Positions 7,753-16,248 of a stretch of DNA of 64,000 bases are shown here, one piece after another. The stretch is from NCBI GenBank assembly GCA_051747385.1, contig JBNJGB010000003.1, positions 62,001 to 126,000 on the forward strand. Direction: 5' to 3'. The DNA is from JBNJGB01 sp051747385 (GTDB lineage Bacteria; Myxococcota_A; UBA9042; PHBI01; JACKFB01). Made by a program: the position numbers and the translations under genes. The notes beneath the pieces were generated by a model, which saw only the letters and a program-made list of their open reading frames with translations, was not told the DNA's origin and searched no databases. The number at the start of each line of letters is the position of its first letter. Position 1 is the stretch's first letter.

Positions 7753-8457
7753 GTGACCCGAACGCCGCTCGTCACCGTGCCCGCCGAGGGCAACCGGACC
7801 CTGCTGCACTTCTGGCAGAGGATGGCCGGGGAGCTGGGCGAGGCGCCTCGCCACCTCCTCAACGTCATGGCGCGGGCCCTGGCCGAGCGGGGCTGGATCC
7901 CGGCGCTGCCGTCCCTCATCTCCCAGCTCGTGGACGGCGGCGAGGACCGGCAGGAGCTGGTCTCGGCCCTGGCGGACCTGGTCCGGCGCCGCCTCGTGGT
8001 CCTCGACGCGAGCCACAAGCGGGTCCTGTCCCTGCTCGGCACCCTGTCCGTGCAGCGGACCTCCCACCGCGGGCACCTCGAGAACGGGGTGGACCTCTTC
8101 ACCTTCGGGGGGATGGAGCTCCTCACCCTGTCGGCGATGTTCGCGCGCCCCGTGGACGCGTTCACGCGGTGCGGGCACTGCGCGACCGAGGTGACGTTCC
8201 GGATGGAGGACGAGGCCGTGGCCCGCGTCGAGCCCAGCGGCGCCGCCGGCTTCCAGGCCGACTGGGACGGGCGGGAGCCCATCCGCGAGATGGCCCAGCG
8301 GTCGCCCGTCTTCTGCAGCGACGCGTGCCTCAACACCTGGCTCGAGCACCAGGGCGAGCCCGCGGGCATGCCCCTTTCGGGCATCCTGTTCCTCAACGTG
8401 GGCGTGCAGGTGGCCAACGAGTGCGGCCAGGCGCGCTTCGAGATGATCAAGGGCTGA
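7753..8457 (+). CDS. MerB-like (alkylmercury lyase family) protein
   Basis: The 234-residue protein uses GTG at 7753 with GGGAGG eight bases before. Its C-terminal half resembles organomercurial lyase: AMFARPVDAFTRCGHCATEV followed about 45 residues later by FCSDACLNTWLEHQGE and a short hydrophobic end. MerB uses two Cys and one Asp to break C-Hg bonds. Cysteines are present at both places (CGHC, FCSDAC), though the Asp equivalent is not obvious. No merA, merR or transport gene is nearby, so mercury resistance is not supported by context; a metal-binding or other lyase role is possible. The family call is moderate. Confidence 0.6.
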   Translation: MTRTPLVTVPAEGNRTLLHFWQRMAGELGEAPRHLLNVMARALAERGWIPALPSLISQLVDGGEDRQELVSALADLVRRRLVVLDASHKRVLSLLGTLSVQRTSHRGHLENGVDLFTFGGMELLTLSAMFARPVDAFTRCGHCATEVTFRMEDEAVARVEPSGAAGFQADWDGREPIREMAQRSPVFCSDACLNTWLEHQGEPAGMPLSGILFLNVGVQVANECGQARFEMIKG

Positions 8458-8665
8458 TCCCGAGCGCCCCGACTCCGCGCCCGCCGACGGCGCGGATCCA
8501 GGTTTTTTGACGCCCCCGTGAGCCCGGCGGACACTTCGCCTCGTCGCGAGCGACTCCAGTCCGATCGAGCCCGGGCGCGCGACCGGGCCGCCCACGAATC
8601 CGCCCGCCACCGTGGCACGAGGGAGCCCTGGCGGTGGGCCCGGCACAGGTCCGTCGAGGCAGCCC

Positions 8666-9514
8666 ATGTCGAACGTCGTCCGTCTCGCTGGCGTCCGCCG
8701 CGAGTCCCAACGCGAGGAGGTCCGGCCCGTACTCAAGTGGGCCGGCGGGAAGAAGCGCCTGCTCCACGAGCTGCTCCCGCGGCTTCCGGAGCGCTTCGGG
8801 CGGTACTTCGAGCCGTTCTTCGGAGGCGGGGCGCTGTACTTCTCCCTGCAGCCCGAGGTGGCCACGCTCGGCGACGTGAACTCGGAGCTGATGACCGTCT
8901 ACCGGTGCGTCCGGGACGAGCTGGACGCGCTCGTGGCGCACCTCCAGCGCCACCGCTACGAGAAGGACTACTACTACCGGATGCGCGCCCTGGACCCGCG
9001 GGACCTGACCCCCGTGGAGCGCGCGTCGCGGACCATCTACCTGAACCGCACGTGCTTCAACGGCCTGTACCGGGTCAACCGGCGCGGGCAGTTCAACGTG
9101 CCGTTCGGCCGGTACTCCAACCCGGTGATCTGCCAGGAGGACCGCCTCGAGGCGGCCTCGCGCGTCCTGCAGAACACGTCCCTCAGGGAGGGGGACTTCC
9201 GCTGGGTCGTCGACGAGGCCCGGGAGGGGGATCTCGTCTACTTCGACCCGCCGTACCAGCCCATCAGCCGGACCTCGAACTTCACCAGCTACGCCGCGGG
9301 CGGCTTCGGCGAGGACGACCAGGTGGGCCTGGCGGACGTCTTCGCGCGGCTCGCGTCCCGGGGCGTACGCTGCGTCCTGTCGAACAGCGACACGCCGCTC
9401 GTCCGCGAGCTGTACGAGGACTTCCGCGTGGAGACGGTCCTGGCGCCCCGCGCCATCTCCCGGCGTGCCGACGGGCGCCGCCCGGTGCGCGAGGTGATCG
9501 TCCGGAGCTGGTGA
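8666..9514 (+). CDS. Dam-type N6-adenine DNA methyltransferase
   Basis: The 282-residue protein starts MSNVVRLAGVRR. The D12-class order of motifs is clear: KWAGGKKRLL (about 25-34) and EPFFGGGALYFSL for AdoMet binding, GDVN, LNRTCFNGLYRVN and the catalytic DPPY (YFDPPYQPIS). Such enzymes methylate adenine, commonly in GATC, for repair, replication timing or phase variation, or as half of a DpnII-like restriction system. No nuclease gene is adjacent, so it is an orphan by context. Upstream starts exist in the same frame; ATG 8666 fits the family start. The 208 bases before it contain GGATCCAGG followed by six T (about 8490-8510), with no clear hairpin. Confidence 0.9.
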   Translation: MSNVVRLAGVRRESQREEVRPVLKWAGGKKRLLHELLPRLPERFGRYFEPFFGGGALYFSLQPEVATLGDVNSELMTVYRCVRDELDALVAHLQRHRYEKDYYYRMRALDPRDLTPVERASRTIYLNRTCFNGLYRVNRRGQFNVPFGRYSNPVICQEDRLEAASRVLQNTSLREGDFRWVVDEAREGDLVYFDPPYQPISRTSNFTSYAAGGFGEDDQVGLADVFARLASRGVRCVLSNSDTPLVRELYEDFRVETVLAPRAISRRADGRRPVREVIVRSW

Positions 9515-9579
9515 GCGGGTGAAGATCGGCGCGTTCGCCGGGTTGGCCCGCGCGTGAAGGCGCTGATAGGATTCGCCGC

Positions 9580-10896
9580 ATGTCGGACCCGCCGCAGCAA
9601 GATGGTGACCTCTGCGTCCGGTGCGGGCGTCGCAACGCCCCGGAGACCGGGCGCTGCGAGGACTGCGGGTTCGACCTGACCTCGGCCCTCCAGCGGGACT
9701 ACGAGCGATACCGGCGCGGAGAGCGCGAGCCGCCCCCGCAGGCCGCCGCAGAGCCACGCCCTCCAGCCTCGCGCCCGGGGACCGGCCCGCGGCGTCGCCG
9801 GACGAACCCCGGCATGCCGACGGCCATGCGGCAGGCGACCATGGAGCCCGCCGCGGACGAGGACGCGCGGTCGGACTCGCGCGGCCCGGACCGCACGCTC
9901 GACATGGGCTCGGACACCCTGGGGCGGGCCTTGGACAGGCGCGAGCCGACCCTGGATATGCGCGCGGCGGCGGTGGCCAGCCTCGGCGAGGAGAGGCGGA
10001 GGGCCCCGACCACCGGCAGGCGGCGGAGGCCCGCACCCCCGCGACCCGACCGCTCGGCTGGCGGAGCGCCGGGGAGGTCGACACGGCGGGGGCCGGACAC
10101 GAGGCCGGAGACGCCGCGCGGTGGCCCCGAGCCGGTTGGGGAGGCGCTCAGGGAGCCCTCGACCCGCCTGGGACAGCCCGGGGTCGCGGACGCGAAGGCC
10201 TCCGCCGCGGAGCCCGGCTCCCGGCTGTCGAGCACGGAGCCCCTGGGGCCGCCCGGGCGTCCGGCGCCGCCGCCGGAGGAGCCCGGCGAGTCGCCGGTCA
10301 CGAAGGCGTGGGGGGACGTGTTCCCCGACGTGGCGGACGAGGCGCCCCCCGAGGCGGCCGCGCCGTCCGAGCCGGAGTCACCCGAGCCCGCACCGCCCGA
10401 GCCCCCAACGCCTGAGCCTGCACCGCCGGAGCCCCCAACGCCGGAGCCGGAGTCACCGGGACCCGCGGCGGCGGAGGCGGGCCGGGAGGCGGACGACACC
10501 CTCGCGACCGTCGTCGATCAGCGGCCCATCCTGGAGCGCTTCCCGGAGGCGATGGCGCCACCGCAGGAGCCGTCGCCCCCCCCCGAACCCTCGGACGCGG
10601 AGGGGCCGCCCCCCTCCTCGATCTCCGGGCCGGATAGACGGGCCGAGGCCACGCCGTCGCCACCGGAGCAGGAACCGGCGGCGCCGCACCGGGAGGATGG
10701 GCCCGCGCCGCGCGGACCCGACACGGGCCGACACTACCTGCGAGAGGGGACCACCACCTACGTCGACGCCACCCGGCAGGGCTTTCGGCGGCAGGAGGGC
10801 GCCTCCGGCGGGGGCTCCGTGGCCGTGTACGTGGGCATCGGGGTCGCGCTGGGACTGGCGGCCCTCGCCGTCTTCATCTGGTTCGCGCGGACGTAG
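9580..10896 (+). CDS. zinc-ribbon membrane-anchored protein with long disordered linker
   Basis: The 438-residue protein begins with a zinc ribbon: CVRCGRRNAPETGRCEDCG (two CxxC pairs, residues about 11-30). A long Pro/Glu/Arg/Ala-rich region with no fold signal follows, including tandem PEPAPPEPPTPEP units near residues 265-290. One C-terminal membrane helix (about 408-432, VYVGIGVALGLAALAVFIWF) closes the protein. The N-terminus would face the cytoplasm. The family is unrecognised; zinc-ribbon plus disordered linker plus tail anchor is common in myxobacterial sensory proteins. It lies 11 bases upstream of the next exported protein, probably in one operon. Confidence 0.7.
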   Translation: MSDPPQQDGDLCVRCGRRNAPETGRCEDCGFDLTSALQRDYERYRRGEREPPPQAAAEPRPPASRPGTGPRRRRTNPGMPTAMRQATMEPAADEDARSDSRGPDRTLDMGSDTLGRALDRREPTLDMRAAAVASLGEERRRAPTTGRRRRPAPPRPDRSAGGAPGRSTRRGPDTRPETPRGGPEPVGEALREPSTRLGQPGVADAKASAAEPGSRLSSTEPLGPPGRPAPPPEEPGESPVTKAWGDVFPDVADEAPPEAAAPSEPESPEPAPPEPPTPEPAPPEPPTPEPESPGPAAAEAGREADDTLATVVDQRPILERFPEAMAPPQEPSPPPEPSDAEGPPPSSISGPDRRAEATPSPPEQEPAAPHREDGPAPRGPDTGRHYLREGTTTYVDATRQGFRRQEGASGGGSVAVYVGIGVALGLAALAVFIWFART

Positions 10897-10907
10897 GTGG
10901 AGGTCAC

Positions 10908-11459
10908 GTGAGGCCCGTCGTCCTGGTGGCAGTCGCCCTGCTGGTGTGGGCCGCGGCTCCGCCGGCCCGGGCGGTGGACTGGCCGGTGCGGATCCCGCTC
11001 CCCCGGCACGACGTGGCCGTGGGCGTGTCCGGCGGCGTGTCCTTCGGGGAGCGGGGGGCGTTCGACCGCCGGGAGGTCACCGCGCTCGGCGGGGCCGACG
11101 TCAGCTGGCTCCACGGGCTGTTCGGCCTCCACCTGGGCATCCACGCGCACCCGGAAGGCACGGGCACCCGCGTCGGGGCCACGCTCGAGGCCTCGGTCTG
11201 GTACGTGCTGCTCCTGGGCGCCGGGGTGGGGCAGGGCTGGATGCGCGGGGGCGGAGCCGAGGGCGTCCCGGACCGCGTCACGTCCCTGTCCCTGCTCCTC
11301 GCCGCCCCGTTCCCGGTCGCCCGCTTCGACGACGGGCGGGCCGGCGCGCTGGTGCTCGCCCCGTACTTCCGGACTGGCCTGCGCTTCCGGCACGCTGAAG
11401 ACGTGGACAGCCGCCACCACGCCGGGCTGATGCTCCGGTGGACGTCGTTCGGGTTCTGA
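10908..11459 (+). CDS. exported protein, probable outer-membrane barrel-like
   Basis: The 183-residue protein starts at GTG 10908, seven bases after GGTGGAGG. A signal peptide is clear (VVLVAVALLVWAAAPPARA, cut near residue 22). The mature part shows alternating hydrophobic strands and Gly-rich turns, and ends LMLRWTSFGF with a terminal aromatic residue, as many outer-membrane barrels do. No known domain was recognised. It follows the zinc-ribbon protein by 11 bases. Confidence 0.6.
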   Translation: MRPVVLVAVALLVWAAAPPARAVDWPVRIPLPRHDVAVGVSGGVSFGERGAFDRREVTALGGADVSWLHGLFGLHLGIHAHPEGTGTRVGATLEASVWYVLLLGAGVGQGWMRGGGAEGVPDRVTSLSLLLAAPFPVARFDDGRAGALVLAPYFRTGLRFRHAEDVDSRHHAGLMLRWTSFGF

Positions 11460-11528
11460 TCCGGCGCCGGGCGACGCTTCTTGCGTCCGGGCCGGATTCC
11501 GTGGAGGCTTCGCCCCGTGAGAGGGCTT

Positions 11529-12569
11529 ATGCCGATCCCCTACGAGCCATACCCCTTCACGACCCCGGACGGCTTCTCGCTGACCCTGTACCGGAGCCGC
11601 CCCGGGCGTGACGCCGGACGCCGACCCGTGCTCCTTCTGCCCGGGGCCGGCTCGAACCGCCTGACCTTCGGGGTGGAGCGGGAGCGCTCGCTGCCCGGGG
11701 CCCTGAACGCCGTGGGCGTGGACGTCTGGCTGCTGGAGTTTCGCGGGAGCCGCTCCAGCCGATGGGCGGGGCAGGGGCGACCGCCCATCAGCCTGGACCA
11801 CAAGATCACCCGGGATCTCCCGGCCGCCGTGGAGGAGGTCCTGGGCATCACGGGGGCGGAGCGGCTCGACCTCGTGGGCCACAGCCTCGGGGGACTGTTC
11901 GCCTACCTGTACTGCGGAGGCGAGGGGGCCTCGCGGGTGGGGCGCCTGGTGACCCTGTCCGCCCCGGCCGGCTTCCGGGATCTCCTGGGCGTGCTCACGC
12001 CGTTCGCCCGGCGGCCGGTGCGGATGCTGGCCCCGATCGCCGATCGGCTCCCGGGCCTCGGCATCGACCGCATGGCGCGCATCCCCGGCCCGCTGCCGCA
12101 CCTGGTGTCCCTGAACAAGCACTTCCGGTCCGGCGGGGTGTCGTGGCGGGCCCGCCGGACCTGGCTGTCCCACGGCACGGAGGACATGCCCGGCGGGGAC
12201 CTCGGCCAGATCATGCGGTGGATCGCCTCCGGACGGCTGGAGGCCCGCTCCGGCGAGGCCTGGGACCGGCGCCTGGCGGACGTGCGGACGCCCACCCTCC
12301 TCATCGCCAGCGCGGGGGATCGCCTCGTGCGCACCGCGGCGGTGCGCGAGGCCTGGGAGCGCCTGGGGAGCCCGGAGAAGGACCTCCGCATCGTCGGGCG
12401 CCGGCACGGGGCGCGCAGGGACTACGCCCACGCGGATCTGCTCCTGGCCCCGGACGCCTCCGTCGACGTCTATCCGCACGTGCTGGGGTGGCTCGCCCGG
12501 CCGGCCGTCGGGGAGGGCGAGCCACCCGGAGGCGATTCGTCCGACCCGGCGGATCAGCGGGTCGCCTGA
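11529..12569 (+). CDS. alpha/beta-hydrolase fold protein
   Basis: The 346-residue protein has the nucleophile elbow LVGHSLGGLFAYLY, an early oxyanion-type stretch LLLPGAGSNRLTF, and a late DRLV acid-loop segment (ASAGDRLVR). Pairing with a final His (RRHGARRDYAHADLLL) would complete a Ser-Asp-His triad. No signal peptide was seen, so it is cytoplasmic, perhaps acting on lipids or esters; the layout resembles PhaC-like or lipase-like hydrolases without a certain match. ATG 11529 is chosen because GAGAGGG lies just upstream; an in-frame GTG at 11517 is possible. It converges on the next gene. Confidence 0.78.
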   Translation: MPIPYEPYPFTTPDGFSLTLYRSRPGRDAGRRPVLLLPGAGSNRLTFGVERERSLPGALNAVGVDVWLLEFRGSRSSRWAGQGRPPISLDHKITRDLPAAVEEVLGITGAERLDLVGHSLGGLFAYLYCGGEGASRVGRLVTLSAPAGFRDLLGVLTPFARRPVRMLAPIADRLPGLGIDRMARIPGPLPHLVSLNKHFRSGGVSWRARRTWLSHGTEDMPGGDLGQIMRWIASGRLEARSGEAWDRRLADVRTPTLLIASAGDRLVRTAAVREAWERLGSPEKDLRIVGRRHGARRDYAHADLLLAPDASVDVYPHVLGWLARPAVGEGEPPGGDSSDPADQRVA

Positions 12570-12575
12570 CCGGGC

Positions 12576-13388
12576 TCAGCGCGGCCCGAAGTGGACGGTC
12601 GCGTGGATGGTCGGGGCGAAGACCACCGCCCGGGGCGACTCCTCCGGCAGGGAGCGCAGGCCGTCGCCGAAGTCGACGATCCACGTGAGATAGCGCGGGA
12701 GGATCACGGCGAGATCCATCCCGACGGAGATCCAGCGGTGCACGGCGTGGTCGACGCCGAGGCCGACGCTGTAGTGCACGCCGTCCCAGCCCTTGGCGTC
12801 GTCGGCGCGCGCCTCGGAGACCAGACCCTGGATCTCCTCGTCCGGGTGATACGTGGCGAGCGTATAGCCGAGGCCTGCGAAGACGTTCACGTCCCACGGG
12901 CGGTCGTCGTGGTGGATGGCGTGACGGACCGGGTGATAGCGGAGGAGGAAGCCCGCGTGAAGCTGCCCCGAGTCGATCCCCGCGCGACCGTGGGCGAGCG
13001 TGGTCGCCTCGAGGGAGACGAAGCCACGGATGTTCCAGCCCAGGCCGAGGCGCATCGCTGGACCGGCGCCCACCCCGGTGCGCACCATCTCGCCGAAGCG
13101 CTCCTGGGCCGGGGCCTCGCGGCTGCTCCCCGTGTAGACGCACGGAAGCCCCTCGTCCACCTCCTCGGCCCAGAGGTACGGGCCGGGGGCGGTCGCCGGC
13201 GGCCGTCCGATGGGCGCGCAGCCCCCGCGCGTGTCCATGGGGGCGCCCCGCTCTCCGCTCACGCCCGCGTAGCCCAGGCCGAGGCGAACGTAGAAGCCGT
13301 CGTCGATCGCGTGGGCGCGAGGGGCGACCGTGGCGGCGACGAGCGAGGCCAGGCACGCCCCGGCGAGCACGCGGCGGGGGGCGGTCAT
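12576..13388 (-). CDS. outer-membrane beta-barrel-like protein
   Basis: The 270-residue protein has a signal peptide (MTAPRRVLAGACLASLVAAT, cut near AHA/ID at about residue 28). The mature part starts DDGFYVRLGLGYAGVSG and continues with many amphipathic strands rich in Gly and aromatics (GPAMRLGLGWNIRGFVSLEA, VNVFAGLGYTLATYH), ending ATVHFGPR. This is typical of small outer-membrane barrels (OmpA-like, or the adventurous-gliding type seen in myxobacteria). Two cysteines lie in the extracellular-type loop near residues 50-75. No precise family was recognised. It is transcribed towards the hydrolase gene, six bases apart. Confidence 0.7.
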   Translation of the reverse strand: MTAPRRVLAGACLASLVAATVAPRAHAIDDGFYVRLGLGYAGVSGERGAPMDTRGGCAPIGRPPATAPGPYLWAEEVDEGLPCVYTGSSREAPAQERFGEMVRTGVGAGPAMRLGLGWNIRGFVSLEATTLAHGRAGIDSGQLHAGFLLRYHPVRHAIHHDDRPWDVNVFAGLGYTLATYHPDEEIQGLVSEARADDAKGWDGVHYSVGLGVDHAVHRWISVGMDLAVILPRYLTWIVDFGDGLRSLPEESPRAVVFAPTIHATVHFGPR

Positions 13389-13516
13389 GAAGGGCTCCGG
13401 GGGAGGGGGACGATCGGCATCGATGATACACCGGACTGCAGCGGTGCGAAGCCGCCCCTCCGCGGCCCCTCGTGACCGCGCGTTGCAACGGCCCGTGTCC
13501 GGCGGCCCGGACGGCC

Positions 13517-13546
13517 TTGCGGTTCCGGGAGGCGCTCCGCTACGCT
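13517..13546 (+). promoter_or_regulatory. candidate sigma-70 promoter for FHA-GGDEF gene
   Basis: TTGCGG (13517-13522) and TACGCT (13541-13546) are spaced by 18 bases, 48 bases before the GTG start at 13594. Four of six -35 and four of six -10 positions fit the consensus. Supported by position only. Confidence 0.4.
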
Positions 13547-13593
13547 GCCCGGCACTGCGTAGCGGGCGCGAGCACGACTCCGAGCGAGGTCCG

Positions 13594-14637
13594 GTGGCCT
13601 GGCACGAACACGACAAGGACGCAGCGGTGGCCGCGGAGGGATCGACGCCGGGGACGGGGCGGAAGCGTCGCCCCACCAACCGCGGCCTGGCCCCGGAAGA
13701 GGGGCCCCCGCCGGCCGAGCGCGTGCGCGTCGGTACCGACGAGCTGGACGTACTGGACGCGCACCGCGACAGCACCACCCGCATCTCCGTCCACCAGCTT
13801 CCGCGCTCGGACGACGGTCGCGGCGACGAGTGCCTGGTCGTGCTGTACGGCGGCTCCATAGGGCGGAAGTACGACTTCCAGGGCGACGACTTCCTGATCG
13901 GCCGCGACCCCGGCAACCACATCGTGGTCGAGGTGGACAGCGTGAGCCGGCGCCATGCCCGCATCGAAGCCGACGGCGACCGCCGCGTGGTCTTGGACCT
14001 GGGCTCGACCAACGGCACGTACGTCAACGATCAGCTCGTGGATCGGGCCGTGCTGCGCTCCGGCGACCTCATCCGGGTCGGGGACGTCATCTTCAAGTAC
14101 CTGGCGGGCCAGAACATCGAGGCGGCCTATCACGAGGAGATCTACCGGATGACGATCTCCGACGGCCTCACGGCCGTGGCGAACGTCCGGTATCTCAACG
14201 AGTTCCTCGAGCGCGAGTTCGCCCGCTCCCGGCGCTACGGGCGCGATCTGTGCCTGCTGCTGCTGGACCTGGACCACTTCAAGGACATCAACGACAACCT
14301 CGGCCACCTGACCGGGGATCACGTCCTCCGCGAGCTGGCCCAGCTCGTGGCCCGGCGAGTGAGGCGGGAGGAGCTGCTCGCGCGGTACGGCGGCGAGGAG
14401 TTCGTCCTGGTCCTGCCGGAGACGACGGTCGACGGTGCGGTGCAGTACGCCGAGGCCCTCCGAGGCATGATCGAGGAGCACGACTTCTCCTTCGAGGGCA
14501 CCCGGGTGGACCTGACCGTGAGCATCGGCATCGGCGTCTTCGATCCGAACATGGGGCGGCCCATGGACCTGGTCCGGGTGGCGGACGAGAAGCTCTACGA
14601 GGCCAAGCGCGACGGGCGGAACCGGGTCCGGGCCTAG
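13594..14637 (+). CDS. FHA-GGDEF diguanylate cyclase
   Basis: The 347-residue protein has an FHA domain at about 75-155 (LIGRDPGNHIVVEVDSVSRRHARIE and LGSTNGTYVN) and then a GGDEF domain (about 180-347) with DLDHFKDINDNLGHLTGD and the active-site YGGEEF. The enzyme should make cyclic di-GMP from two GTP, with the FHA part reading phosphothreonine. The inhibitory I-site normally reads RxxD five residues before GGDEF; here it is RREE, so product inhibition may be weak. The start GTG 13594 is probable; GTG codons further on are possible. No signal peptide or membrane segment was seen. Confidence 0.93.
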   Translation: MAWHEHDKDAAVAAEGSTPGTGRKRRPTNRGLAPEEGPPPAERVRVGTDELDVLDAHRDSTTRISVHQLPRSDDGRGDECLVVLYGGSIGRKYDFQGDDFLIGRDPGNHIVVEVDSVSRRHARIEADGDRRVVLDLGSTNGTYVNDQLVDRAVLRSGDLIRVGDVIFKYLAGQNIEAAYHEEIYRMTISDGLTAVANVRYLNEFLEREFARSRRYGRDLCLLLLDLDHFKDINDNLGHLTGDHVLRELAQLVARRVRREELLARYGGEEFVLVLPETTVDGAVQYAEALRGMIEEHDFSFEGTRVDLTVSIGIGVFDPNMGRPMDLVRVADEKLYEAKRDGRNRVRA

Positions 14638-14759
14638 AGCACCAAACAGGACCGCTCTCGTTGGGCGCTCTAGAGAGGGGTTCGGGCGCAGAGCGCGCGC
14701 CCGGGGGGGCGGAGGACCGTCTCGCTTGGCGTCGGCGCGGGCGCCCGGTGACTCGTCAG

Positions 14760-14789
14760 TGGACACCAGCCGTCGGGATTCGTGATACT
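14760..14789 (+). promoter_or_regulatory. candidate promoter for grpE
   Basis: TGGACA (14760-14765) and GATACT (14784-14789) are spaced by 18 bases and end 26 bases before the grpE ATG. No inverted repeat of the CIRCE type is visible. Confidence 0.4.
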
Positions 14790-14815
14790 GGCCGTCGTTC
14801 GGCGCGGGGGCCACG

Positions 14816-15556
14816 ATGAGCGAGGACGATCCGAAGCGTACCGGGAACCGCCACGTCGTGGAGGTCGATACGGACGACCTGGACGAGCTGGCCGATCTGC
14901 TGGAGGAGAAGGGCGGAGATGGTGACGATCGCCGTCCCGCGGTCCACCGCATCGATCTGGACGACTCGGAGGAGGACTTCGAGCGGCTCCTGCATCGGAC
15001 GCTCGGCGAGGCGGCGGGCGAGCCCGTACCGCCCCCGAGGGCCCGGCGGGTGACCCCTCCGCCACCACCGGGAGGAGGTAGCCGGGCGCCGCGCCGGGAC
15101 GACGATGGGCACGCCGAGGAGTCCCGGATCATCGACGACCTCCGGACCAAGATGAAGGAGCTGACCGACGAGACGGACTCCTTCCGCCGGCGCATCAGCG
15201 CCCAGGCCGCCGACGCACACGCGGCGGGCCAGGAGGACGTCTGCCGGCGCCTCCTGCCCGTCATCGACGCCCTGGAGCTGGCCCTCCAGTCGGCGCGCGA
15301 CACCCACGATCCGGACAAGCTGGTGCACGGCCTGGAGCTGGTCCTCAAGCAGCTCATCGGGGAGCTGGGCTCTCTGGGCCTCGAGGGCATCGACGCCGTG
15401 GGCCAGCCGTTCGACCCGTCGCTCCACGAGGCGTTTCAGCAGCGGCGGACCGGGCGCGTCGAGCCGGGCCACGTGGCCAGCCTGATCCGCCGCGGCTATC
15501 GCTTCAACGACAAGCTCCTCCGGGCCGCCCAGGTGGTGGTCGAGGGGAGCGACTGA
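14816..15556 (+). CDS. grpE: GrpE nucleotide exchange factor
   Basis: The 246-residue protein is longer than most GrpE proteins because of an acidic, Pro-rich N-terminal half (about 1-95). The C-terminal part has a long helix (RRRISAQAADAHAAGQEDVCRRLLPVIDALELAL) and the GrpE signature region GQPFDPSLHEAFQQ...GHVASLIRRGYRFNDKLLRAAQVVV. GrpE speeds ADP release from DnaK in the cytoplasm. No dnaK or dnaJ is adjacent. The disordered N-terminal extension is unusual. It ends 20 bases before the convergent next gene. Confidence 0.9.
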   Translation: MSEDDPKRTGNRHVVEVDTDDLDELADLLEEKGGDGDDRRPAVHRIDLDDSEEDFERLLHRTLGEAAGEPVPPPRARRVTPPPPPGGGSRAPRRDDDGHAEESRIIDDLRTKMKELTDETDSFRRRISAQAADAHAAGQEDVCRRLLPVIDALELALQSARDTHDPDKLVHGLELVLKQLIGELGSLGLEGIDAVGQPFDPSLHEAFQQRRTGRVEPGHVASLIRRGYRFNDKLLRAAQVVVEGSD

Positions 15557-15575
15557 CCGACTCCGGAGGTCACGG

Positions 15576-16151
15576 TCACCGGCCGGGTGCGTCGCGGCGG
15601 ACCGTCACCGCGATCAGCGTGCGCGCCTCGGCGGCCTCGGGCGCGGCCATCAGCGTGATCACGTCCACGCGCGAGTCCGCGCCGCCCAGCCGGAGGGACA
15701 GGGTCGGCGCTCCGCCCTGGCGGTCGCGGAAGGCGCGGACGTGCTCCCGCCCCTCGAAGCGCTCCTCGTAGAAGCCCACGACGTCCGACAGGGGGGCGCC
15801 GGTCGTGTAGACGGCACCGTCGGGACTCCGGGCGGACAGGGTCGCCCCTGGAAAGAGCGGCTCGCCGAACACCCCCCGGCCTGTCCCCTCGGGTAGCGCC
15901 CCCGGAGGCGCCACCCGGACGTCGGGTGCCCCGGGCGGCTGGACGGGCAGGGAGGCGGGGACCTCCTCGGCCGGCGAGCGGGGCGGCGTCTCGTCGACCT
16001 CGCCGCGATAGGCGAGCCACAGGGCGAGGCCTCCGCCCCCGACGAGCACGAGGAGGGCGACCACGAGCATTGCCGGGGCCCAGGTGCCCTGCTCCGCCTC
16101 CGGGCGCACTTCGGGGGGAGGCGGGCCGCCGTCCGGAGGACGTGAGGCCAT
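15576..16151 (-). CDS. single-pass membrane protein of unknown function
   Basis: The 191-residue protein has a Pro-rich start, one membrane helix at about 26-47 (WAPAMLVVALLVLVGGGGLALWLAY) and a periplasmic Pro-rich linker. A C-terminal domain of about 100 residues (LFPGATLSARSPDGAVYTTG ... FYEERFEGREHV) resembles small lipid- or ligand-binding modules but I cannot name it. The start ATG at 16151 is preferred over an upstream in-frame ATG at 16220, which lies beyond the -10 region of the opposite bamD promoter. It is divergent from bamD. Confidence 0.6.
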   Translation of the reverse strand: MASRPPDGGPPPPEVRPEAEQGTWAPAMLVVALLVLVGGGGLALWLAYRGEVDETPPRSPAEEVPASLPVQPPGAPDVRVAPPGALPEGTGRGVFGEPLFPGATLSARSPDGAVYTTGAPLSDVVGFYEERFEGREHVRAFRDRQGGAPTLSLRLGGADSRVDVITLMAAPEAAEARTLIAVTVRRDAPGR

Positions 16152-16210
16152 CGACGCGAGGTTCACGCAGGGGGGCGAGGGGGTCAACCGCGGCGCGGGC
16201 CCCGGGCTCG

Positions 16211-16239
16211 TTGACACCACCGCGCTGCACTGCTAACAG
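16211..16239 (+). promoter_or_regulatory. candidate promoter for bamD
   Basis: TTGACA (16211-16216) is a perfect -35. TAACAG (16234-16239, within TGCTAACAGG) lies 17 bases later, ten bases before the bamD start. The very short leader means the true start of transcription needs mapping. Confidence 0.45.
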
Positions 16240-16248
16240 GCGCCGACC

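Noticed and set aside
8666..9514. Restriction-modification system
   Set aside because: Only the methylase is present; both neighbours are unrelated to nucleases.
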